DNA of 7,120 nt from Clostridiales bacterium. Lineage in GTDB: Bacteria > Bacillota_A > Clostridia > Lachnospirales > Bianqueaceae. The notes beneath the pieces are model-generated. The model did not search any database and was not told the DNA's origin. It saw only the letters and a program-made list of their open reading frames with translations. The stretch spans positions 1-7,120 of the forward strand of contig JAHZBS010000120.1 of NCBI GenBank assembly GCA_019423265.1, written 5' to 3'. Each line of letters starts with the position of its first letter. The stretch's first letter is position 1. Below, piece after piece: positions 1 through 4,967 of this stretch. Made by a program: the position numbers and the translations under genes.

Positions 1-5
1 AGGGA

Positions 6-857
6 ATGTCCCTATTTCTGTCGAGAGGCATCGGCGGTTTGAAAAAAGAGCGGGGGCTCAAGGTGTTTTTGTCCTTTGGACAAAAACCCGTGGAAGAAGT
101 ATTTCGCGTTCAGGAGGCCATATTGGCCCACGGATTAATTCTACTGGAGCAGTTCAAGGCCTTTAATGAGTATGAAGGGGCCTCTCTGCTGGGCAATGTA
201 AGTCAGATGATGGTTCTCGAGAGCACGGATCATGTGAAAGCGGTCATTCCGGCCACAGCGGCGTACCAGGAGAGGATTTATACGGCGGAGTATCGAGAGC
301 CGGAGACAATGTATCGCTGCCGGGCTTGCCAGGAGATCCTCCATACGGGAAAGGACAAGCCCTTCCAGACCATCGAACAAGTAAAGGAGCGGGGCTGCCC
401 CGTCTGTGGAGGCGTAATCTTCGATCGGGTGAGAAAGACGGCCGCGCCGACCCCGAAGAAAAGAAAGGCGCTTGGTGAACACATATTAGCCGATTTCTTG
501 GGGTGCAGCAGCGCTGTACTTCGGGATGTGGAGCAGATACGGACGTTTATGCACGAAGCCGCCAACAGGGCGCATGCATCCATCGTCTCGGAAGAATTTC
601 ATCAGTTTAGTCCCTGGGGTGTCAGCGGCGCAATTATTGTGAAAGAGTCCCATCTCACGATTCACACGTGGCCGGAATATGAGTATGCAGCGGTTGATTT
701 GTTTACCTGCGGCGACTCGCTTGATATATGGAGCGCTATGGACTATCTAAAAGAAAGGCTGGAGTGTGCCAGCATGGAGACGGCGGATGTAGCGCGGGGA
801 ATCGTTCGGCTGGGAGGCGTCCGCTCCTCCATGCGGAACCTTCCCGGAGAAGAATAG
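6..857 (+). CDS. S-adenosylmethionine decarboxylase homologue (SpeD family) with N-terminal CxxC-containing extension; 5' end uncertain
   Basis: This is a pyruvoyl-dependent decarboxylase of the prokaryotic AdoMetDC family, which makes decarboxylated SAM, the aminopropyl donor for spermidine-type products. The catalytic domain spans about residues 155-283. The KESHLTIHTWPE block gives the self-cleavage pair Glu214-Ser215, where Ser215 becomes the pyruvoyl group. Ser207, His220 and Cys235 sit at the same spacing from Ser215 as the processing and catalytic residues of the Thermotoga enzyme (S55, S63, H68, C83). Bacterial SpeD is usually about 120-140 aa, so residues 1-150 are extra. I do not recognise that part, but CRAC (105-108) and CPVC (131-134) look like a zinc ribbon. 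No stop and no convincing RBS precede the ATG (AGGGA abuts it), so the true start may lie upstream of the window. Some SpeD homologues are known to be ornithine or arginine decarboxylases, so the substrate is not settled. The gene leads a tight operon with the GNAT, FkbH and ACP genes. Confidence 0.88.
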   Translation: MSLFLSRGIGGLKKERGLKVFLSFGQKPVEEVFRVQEAILAHGLILLEQFKAFNEYEGASLLGNVSQMMVLESTDHVKAVIPATAAYQERIYTAEYREPETMYRCRACQEILHTGKDKPFQTIEQVKERGCPVCGGVIFDRVRKTAAPTPKKRKALGEHILADFLGCSSAVLRDVEQIRTFMHEAANRAHASIVSEEFHQFSPWGVSGAIIVKESHLTIHTWPEYEYAAVDLFTCGDSLDIWSAMDYLKERLECASMETADVARGIVRLGGVRSSMRNLPGEE

Positions 858-868
858 GAGGAGAAGCC

Positions 869-1324
869 ATGACGATACGAAATATCCAGGAGACGGACGT
901 CCCTGTGCTGGCGGAATTTGAAAGGGAGATTGCGGTCATCTCCTTCGGGGACAGCGCTGTGGTGGATGTGGGATTTCATGAGAAAAAAATTCGCAAGGCG
1001 ATGCAGAAAGAGAGAGATGGTATGCTGGTGCTGGAGGCCGGCGGTGAGATTTTCGGGTGGCTTTGGATGACGGACCAGGTCAATTCCGTTTCCAATGAAC
1101 ACTATATTAATTTTAAGAGCTTTTATATGAGACCCCATGAGAGGGAAGAGGATTTCACAGGTAAGCTGATGGAGGCGGGCATGGAATTTGCCAAGGGCGC
1201 CGGGGCGAAGCGGATCGTGGGAAAAGTATTCGTCAGCAACCTTCCGATGCGGTCGGTGTACAAACGATTTGGTTTCAAGCCGACCCACCTGACCATGGAA
1301 TATACAGACGGGGGAGCCCAATGA
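869..1324 (+). CDS. GNAT-fold acetyltransferase-like protein (151 aa)
   Basis: This small protein looks like a single-domain GNAT N-acyltransferase. It opens with the typical strand-helix start (MTIRNIQETDVPVLAEFE). A central strand follows (FKSFYMRP, about 83-89), then a helix (KLMEAGMEFAKGAGAKRI). The C-terminal motif-B-like stretch is VFVSNLPMRSVYKRFGF (120-136), with the Asn and Tyr often seen in the family and the closing GF turn. The acetyl-CoA pyrophosphate loop, normally R/QxxGxG/A, reads HEREEDFTG and lacks the usual glycines, so cofactor use is doubtful. The start is ATG 869: AGGAGG at 856-861 lies 7 nt upstream, directly after the speD-like stop. The longer open frame from 728 overlaps the upstream gene and is not used. 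The stop overlaps the next start as ATGA. Its acceptor is unknown; a role in tailoring a product of this operon is inference. Confidence 0.85.
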   Translation: MTIRNIQETDVPVLAEFEREIAVISFGDSAVVDVGFHEKKIRKAMQKERDGMLVLEAGGEIFGWLWMTDQVNSVSNEHYINFKSFYMRPHEREEDFTGKLMEAGMEFAKGAGAKRIVGKVFVSNLPMRSVYKRFGFKPTHLTMEYTDGGAQ

Positions 1325-2352
1325 TCAAATGTGTTGTCTGGGATCTGGATCAGACCCTTTGGCAGGGGACGCTGGGGGAAGATGAACAGGTATTGCTGCC
1401 GGAGGAAAATCGCGCCCTGCTGGAACGTCTGGATGCGTCCGGAATTTTGCAGAGCATCGCCAGCCGGAATGATCCGGGCGCGGCCATGGAGCAGCTGCAA
1501 AAGCTGGGAATCGACCATTATTTTTTATATCCCCAGCTGGGATTCCATTCGAAGGCCCTCAGCATTCAGACGATTGCGCAAAAACTGAACATTGGACTGG
1601 ATACGGTCGCATTTCTTGATGATAATGAGTTTGAGCTGGGGGAGATCGGATATTTTCTCCCCCAGGTGGCCCGGTACCGCGCGTGGAGTGACCGAAATCT
1701 ATTGATAGAAGCGGTGGCGAAGGGGGGAACGGGCACGGCGGAGAGCCGAAACCGGCGGGTCTTCATGCAGGCCCAGGAAAAGCGTGATGAGGAAGAGTTG
1801 AATTTTTCCGGCACGAGAGAAGAGTTTTTGAAAGATTGCGCCATGCGCCTTACGATACGGGAGGCAAAGGAGGAGGATCTGTCGAGAGTGTGTGAGCTTG
1901 TGGAGAGGTCCAGCCAATATAAGACATTCTCCCAGCCGGTTGATCCCGACTTTTGCCGGCGGTATCAGGCCAGTACACAGTCGAAGCTGTGGGTGGCGGA
2001 GCTGGAAGATCGTTTTGGCCAGTACGGGAGCATAGGCGTTTGCTTTCTGCGCAGCGGTGAGGGCAATGTCCGGATCGAACAGTTCTGCATATCCTGCCGA
2101 GTTGGCGGCAGGGGGATTGGCGTTGTGTTCTTGCAGACGGTTTTAGATCAATGCCAGGAGATGGGAGAGCCCTGTGTCAAAGCTATCTGTTGCTTTACGC
2201 CAACCAAACGAAACCGGCCGGCGCTGATTCTGCTCAAGACGCTGGGGTTTCGGAAAAGCCAGAGCCAGGATGGTCAAAGCGCTCTGGAAGTGGCGCTGCC
2301 GGTAGCCCACGCGGCCTGTGACTGGATTACGATTATAGTGGATAAGGGATGA
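1321..2352 (+). CDS. FkbH-like HAD-IIIC family protein with C-terminal GNAT-like domain (glyceryl-ACP loading candidate)
   Basis: FkbH-family proteins take glycerate from 1,3-bisphosphoglycerate, dephosphorylate it and place a glyceryl unit on an ACP. The products include tetronates and methoxymalonyl-ACP-type extender units. The N-terminal HAD domain (about 1-125) has motif I WDLDQT (Asp8, Asp10), motif II ASRND (Ser48), Lys78 in FHSKA, and the acidic motif LDDNEFE (Asp100, Asp101). The C-terminal half (about 165-330) matches the FkbH GNAT-like region: RVCELVERSSQYKTF corresponds to the family's R..EL..RTNQFN. It is followed by DRFGQYGSIGV, the FCISCRVGGRGIG CoA-binding-like loop (255-267) and FTPTKRN. 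The 343-aa length fits a stand-alone family member. It overlaps the GNAT stop by 4 nt, with GGAG at 1313-1316, and overlaps the ACP start by 4 nt. The adjacent ACP is its likely partner. The exact acyl unit loaded is inferred, because no ketosynthase is visible in the window. Confidence 0.9.
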   Translation: MIKCVVWDLDQTLWQGTLGEDEQVLLPEENRALLERLDASGILQSIASRNDPGAAMEQLQKLGIDHYFLYPQLGFHSKALSIQTIAQKLNIGLDTVAFLDDNEFELGEIGYFLPQVARYRAWSDRNLLIEAVAKGGTGTAESRNRRVFMQAQEKRDEEELNFSGTREEFLKDCAMRLTIREAKEEDLSRVCELVERSSQYKTFSQPVDPDFCRRYQASTQSKLWVAELEDRFGQYGSIGVCFLRSGEGNVRIEQFCISCRVGGRGIGVVFLQTVLDQCQEMGEPCVKAICCFTPTKRNRPALILLKTLGFRKSQSQDGQSALEVALPVAHAACDWITIIVDKG

Positions 2353-2600
2353 GATGTATGGAACGAAGGGAACTGGAACAGCAGATTCTGCACTTGGTAC
2401 GCCAGGCGCTCCATCAGGAGGTCGAACCGCAGACCAGGCTTTTGGACAGTGGGCGGCTGGTGGACTCTATGAATATCGTCAAGCTCGTCTGTGAAATTGA
2501 AGAGCGGTATGGCGTCAGCTTTGACGACGACGTGGAGCTGGATTATCTGGATGATGTGAAGAGTCTTGCCGACTCGGTTTGGGGTAAGCTGAACGATTAA
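2349..2600 (+). CDS. Acyl carrier protein (phosphopantetheine-binding), 83 aa
   Basis: This is a free-standing carrier protein. Ser40 in the LVDSMNIV motif is the predicted 4'-phosphopantetheine attachment site. It starts helix II, which runs into CEIEERYGVSF, the usual acidic recognition helix. The acidic third region DDDVELDYLDDV and the length are typical of ACP and D-alanyl carrier proteins. The LLDSG...DS pattern recalls DltC-like and hybrid-cluster carriers more than fatty-acid AcpP, which has GADSLD. ATG 2349 overlaps the FkbH stop as ATGA. An in-frame ATG at 2358 is also plausible, because AAGGG (2344-2348) lies 9 nt before it and is too close to 2349. That start would give 80 aa. As the neighbour of FkbH it is the probable acceptor of a glyceryl or related unit; that pairing is inference from known clusters. 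It is the last intact gene of the GC-rich operon. Confidence 0.9.
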   Translation: MRCMERRELEQQILHLVRQALHQEVEPQTRLLDSGRLVDSMNIVKLVCEIEERYGVSFDDDVELDYLDDVKSLADSVWGKLND

Positions 2601-2668
2601 CGGCTGCTGAGATGGATCACGATTTGCCCATAACCTTGAGAGTTTATCCATCTAGTGTTTAGTAATAC

Positions 2669-2741
2669 TGCGGGGAGAGCAGTTGGCAGCTCGTCAGCTC
2701 ATAGCCCGGAGGCAGTTGGTTCTAGTCCTTCCTCGCAACCT
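2669..2741 (+). pseudogene. Degenerate initiator-tRNA (tRNA-fMet)-like sequence
   Basis: The stretch reads like a worn bacterial initiator tRNA. TGCGGGG (2669-2675) can pair with CCTCGCA (2731-2737). GAGC...GCTC (2677-2680 with 2689-2692) forms the D stem around AGTTGGCA. CTCAT (2698-2702) carries the CAT anticodon, then come CCCGGAGG and a T loop GGTTCTAGTCC. Compared with a normal initiator tRNA it is several bases short. The position-8 T is missing, the 5' anticodon stem has lost a base (TCAG where TCGGG is expected), the T stem is poorly paired, and the 3' end reads ACCT instead of ACCA. It is unlikely to fold as a working tRNA, so it is called a pseudo-tRNA. It sits exactly where GC-rich operon DNA gives way to AT-rich DNA. 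A tRNA-like regulatory RNA is a less likely alternative. Confidence 0.65.
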
Positions 2742-2743
2742 AG

Positions 2744-2768
2744 AACGATCTGCAAATCGTTTATTTTT
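2744..2768 (+). terminator. Short hairpin with T-rich tail, possible weak terminator
   Basis: AACGAT (2744-2749) pairs with ATCGTT (2756-2761) around a 6-nt loop, followed by TATTTTT. The stem is short and AT-rich, so on its own it would be weak. It follows the tRNA-like sequence immediately, as tRNA terminators often do. Confidence 0.4.
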
Positions 2769-2778
2769 GAGGATACTG

Positions 2779-2820
2779 AAAAAGTCTAATTCTTGTATAA
2801 AGAGTTAGGCTTTTTGTTGT
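2779..2820 (+). terminator. Rho-independent terminator
   Basis: A 16-bp stem is formed by AAAAAGTCTAATTCTT (2779-2794) and AAGAGTTAGGCTTTTT (2800-2815), with two G-T pairs and a GTATA loop. The T run at 2811-2815 closes the 3' arm and the A run opens the 5' arm. It would end transcripts from the SpeD/FkbH/ACP operon or from the tRNA-like locus. The A-run/T-run symmetry means it could also stop transcripts from the other strand. Confidence 0.8.
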
Positions 2821-2826
2821 AAAATG

Positions 2827-2854
2827 TTGCAATCTGTAGTTAAGTCAATATAGA
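2827..2854 (+). promoter_or_regulatory. Weak sigma-70-type promoter candidate upstream of the ABC genes
   Basis: TTGCAA (2827-2832) and TATAGA (2849-2854) are separated by 16 bp, each matching four of six consensus bases. It lies just after the strong terminator and is AT-rich, as expected for a promoter of the ABC pair. If used, it would give a leader of about 300 nt that includes the NRPS relic. AT-rich sequence gives such matches by chance. Confidence 0.25.
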
Positions 2855-2922
2855 AATAGATAAAATGTTAATGAAAATTTTTGTATAGAATGCCAATTAA
2901 AAACGAACAAATAGCATGTTAA

Positions 2923-3126
2923 TATTACTATAAGGTACAATATGGAATACAGAATAGGGCATACAATGTGTATATCCATACAGAGATGACGATCTGGACG
3001 ACCGTCAAAGAAATCTATTCTGCGGACGACAGTGTTAATATTGGAAGACCCATTGCCGATACGCAGGTTTACCTGATTGATGATCATCTGAAGATACCGA
3101 AACAACATGCTGCATTTGCTGGATAA
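2923..3126 (+). pseudogene. NRPS adenylation-domain remnant (A5 region), truncated at both ends
   Basis: The frame beginning after the stop at 2920-2922 translates to 67 residues that align by motif with the middle of a nonribosomal peptide synthetase adenylation domain. YNVYIHTEMTIWTTV (about residues 14-28) corresponds to the A5 motif NxYGPTE followed by the usual TTIWST-like strand; Gly and Pro of the motif have become Ile and His. NIGRPIADTQVYLIDD (39-54) corresponds to the conserved IGRPIANTQVYVLD segment. The frame then runs into non-matching residues and a stop at 3124-3126. Cores A1-A4 and A6-A10 are absent. No start codon with an RBS precedes it, so it is a relic and not a gene. It shows that NRPS genes once stood here, fitting the FkbH/ACP operon upstream and the exporter genes downstream. 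Confidence 0.82.
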
Positions 3127-3154
3127 GCTTGCGTCAAATGGAGACGCCAAATAA
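3107..3154 (+). other. Possible C-terminal tail of a deleted gene, in another frame
   Basis: In the frame shifted by +1 from the adenylation relic, MLHLLDKLASNGDAK ends at TAA 3152-3154, a few bases before the RBS of the ABC gene. It reads like the natural end of a protein, possibly that of the former NRPS or thioesterase. The upstream part of this frame is blocked by TGA at 3089-3091, close to where the adenylation match stops. That would place a deletion junction at about 3085-3100. The sequence is too short for a firm family assignment. Confidence 0.25.
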
Positions 3155-3157
3155 ATA

Positions 3158-3163
3158 AAGGAG
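3158..3163 (+). promoter_or_regulatory. Ribosome binding site of the first ABC gene
   Basis: AAGGAG lies 7 nt before ATG 3171. This strong, well-spaced site fixes the start of the first transporter gene and shows that the gene is independently translated despite the debris upstream. Confidence 0.85.
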
Positions 3164-3170
3164 ATTATTT

Positions 3171-4955
3171 ATGAAGGGTAAAAGCATTTTACGCAATTTT
3201 TCCCGGATTGTAGGCATCATTGTACACGAAAATAAACGGTACTTCGCGGCATCGATCTTACTGGATTTGTCCAGCAGCATATATCCGTTTATCAACATCT
3301 TTTTACTAAAATATTTGATTGAAGCGATTGAAGTTGGGGTATCTTTCGTAGATTTCATCAAGCTTGCCGTTTTTGCCGTCGCTATGAATCTGTTGGTAAC
3401 CAGCATCAAAATCATATCGGATAAATACTCAATGCTTTATGCCAAAGTTCAGATGATCCCCATGACTAGGCGTTTTATCTCGCAGTCAGTACATATGGAC
3501 TATCAAAATATGGAAAATTCTGAAGTGATCCAAGAGATGAACAGGGCCTCGTATGTCCTGCTCAATAAAGTCAATCTGGAAGAGTATTTGGCTGCAGCAA
3601 ATCAGATCCTTGTCTCATTTCTCCAGTTGATCATTACCATTCTCATATTAGCGAATTCCAGCTTTTGGATTTTTCTCATGGTGTTTGCGGTAACAGTGCT
3701 CAACAACATCATCAACTTCATCACTCAAGAGAAGAACTATCAGATCCACAAAAAAATTGTGCCGGTGGAAAGACATTGGAGATACATTATCGATATGACG
3801 ACCGATATCGCCTTTGGTAAGTCCATACGCCTTTATAGACTTAAAGAATTTTTTTTAGAAAAAGGAAATGCAAACAGGGATGAATTTATTTCCCTGCATG
3901 GTGAAAGGCTTAACAACGTTTTCCGTGCAGATATAGTTAAAGGGCTTATTGCATTGCTGCAGGAAGTGGGAGTGTTTGTCTGGCTTGTTTTCGCTGTAAT
4001 TTTTCGGGGCCTGCCCATTAGTCAATTCACAGTTATCTTTAATTCGGCCTCCCAGCTGAACTCCAGTTTCAGTGACTTATCGGGCAACATACAGCTGCTG
4101 GCACAGAACAACAATTATATGAATGACTTTTTCAATTTCCTCGGTCGAAAGAGCCAGTTGCGTGCGACAGGCACCCGGACAGTTGATTCCCTGGGGCAAG
4201 TTGGATGCATTGAGTTTCGCAATGTGTCCTTTACATATCCTGGGACCGAAAGAACCATTTTAAAGAATATTAATTTAAAGATTAACCCGGGGGAAAGTAT
4301 CACTATAATCGGCGATAATGGAGCAGGTAAGACTACTCTAGTCAAATTATTGATGAGACTCTACGATGTGACGGATGGTGAGATTCTGTATAATAACGTC
4401 AATATTAAGGAGTATGATTACGATGAGTACATGAAAGTTATCGCCACAATCTTTCAAGATTATAAAATATTTGCGTTCAGTATCTATGAAAATATCTGTA
4501 TGCATGAGAATTATCATGACGATATCTCTCGCATGGATAAAATTCTTTCGGATAATGGCGTCTTACAAAAGATAAAGAGCTTGAAACAAGGCGGTGAAAC
4601 CATTTTATCGAAGCTTTTTGATGAAGCCGGAATCGAGCTCTCTGGGGGCCAGCTTCAAAAAATAGCCCTGTGTAGAGCGATATACAAAGACGCGCCTGTG
4701 ATCATTTTGGATGAGCCGACAGCGAGTCTATCTCCTCTCGCCGAGGCGGATCTCTATAAAAGTTTTCACAACTTAGTCAAAAATAAGACAGCGATCTATA
4801 TCTCACATCGACTGAGCAGCTCAACGATCAGTGACAAAATCTGTGTCCTGCAAAACGGAGAAGTCATTGAATATGGCTCCCACAATGAACTGTTGAAGCT
4901 TAATGGAGAGTATACGAAGATGTACCAGCTTCAATCTAAATACTATCAAAATTAA
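3171..4955 (+). CDS. ABC exporter half-transporter, permease fused to ATPase (594 aa)
   Basis: This is a type-IV-fold ABC half-transporter. It has an N-terminal membrane domain (hydrophobic segments near residues 24-50, 60-80, 143-185 and 255-280) and a C-terminal nucleotide-binding domain from about 345. The ATPase motifs are complete: A-loop Tyr356, Walker A GDNGAGKTT (381-389, Lys387), Q-loop Gln429 in IFQDYKIF, signature LSGGQ (490-494), Walker B VIILD with catalytic Glu515, and H-loop His546. The D-loop reads ASLSP, with Ser521 where Asp is usual. Length is normal for an exporter half. It probably pairs with the downstream homologue, 12 nt away, since both share PGTE, GDNGAGKTT and GIELSGGQ wording. 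The cargo is unknown. The NRPS relic immediately upstream favours export of a peptide or other secondary metabolite, which is inference. Codon and base composition are more AT-rich than in the upstream operon. Confidence 0.95.
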   Translation: MKGKSILRNFSRIVGIIVHENKRYFAASILLDLSSSIYPFINIFLLKYLIEAIEVGVSFVDFIKLAVFAVAMNLLVTSIKIISDKYSMLYAKVQMIPMTRRFISQSVHMDYQNMENSEVIQEMNRASYVLLNKVNLEEYLAAANQILVSFLQLIITILILANSSFWIFLMVFAVTVLNNIINFITQEKNYQIHKKIVPVERHWRYIIDMTTDIAFGKSIRLYRLKEFFLEKGNANRDEFISLHGERLNNVFRADIVKGLIALLQEVGVFVWLVFAVIFRGLPISQFTVIFNSASQLNSSFSDLSGNIQLLAQNNNYMNDFFNFLGRKSQLRATGTRTVDSLGQVGCIEFRNVSFTYPGTERTILKNINLKINPGESITIIGDNGAGKTTLVKLLMRLYDVTDGEILYNNVNIKEYDYDEYMKVIATIFQDYKIFAFSIYENICMHENYHDDISRMDKILSDNGVLQKIKSLKQGGETILSKLFDEAGIELSGGQLQKIALCRAIYKDAPVIILDEPTASLSPLAEADLYKSFHNLVKNKTAIYISHRLSSSTISDKICVLQNGEVIEYGSHNELLKLNGEYTKMYQLQSKYYQN

Positions 4956-4967
4956 TGGGGGAGCGCC

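Noticed and set aside
728..868. Longer open frame upstream of the GNAT start
   Set aside because: It lies inside the SpeD-like gene in another frame. The AGGAGG site 7 nt before ATG 869 clearly sets the start.
743..1321. Long minus-strand open frame opposite the GNAT gene
   Set aside because: It is a mirror of the GC-rich coding frame. It has no recognisable motif and overlaps a well-supported + strand gene.
2610..2653. Inverted repeat AGATGGAT ... ATCCATCT
   Set aside because: The 8-bp arms have a 28-nt gap, no T run and no relation to a promoter. Chance is likely.
2612..2662. Short frame starting MDHDLPITLRVYP after the ACP gene
   Set aside because: It is only 16 codons with no RBS before the ATG. 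It could be the stub of a lost downstream gene, but nothing supports that.
2929..2934. TATAAG as a -10 box near the NRPS relic
   Set aside because: No acceptable -35 hexamer lies 16-18 bp upstream.
2845..3150. Minus-strand open frame across the intergenic region
   Set aside because: The + strand of the same stretch encodes a recognisable adenylation-domain fragment. The minus translation shows no family motif and no RBS.
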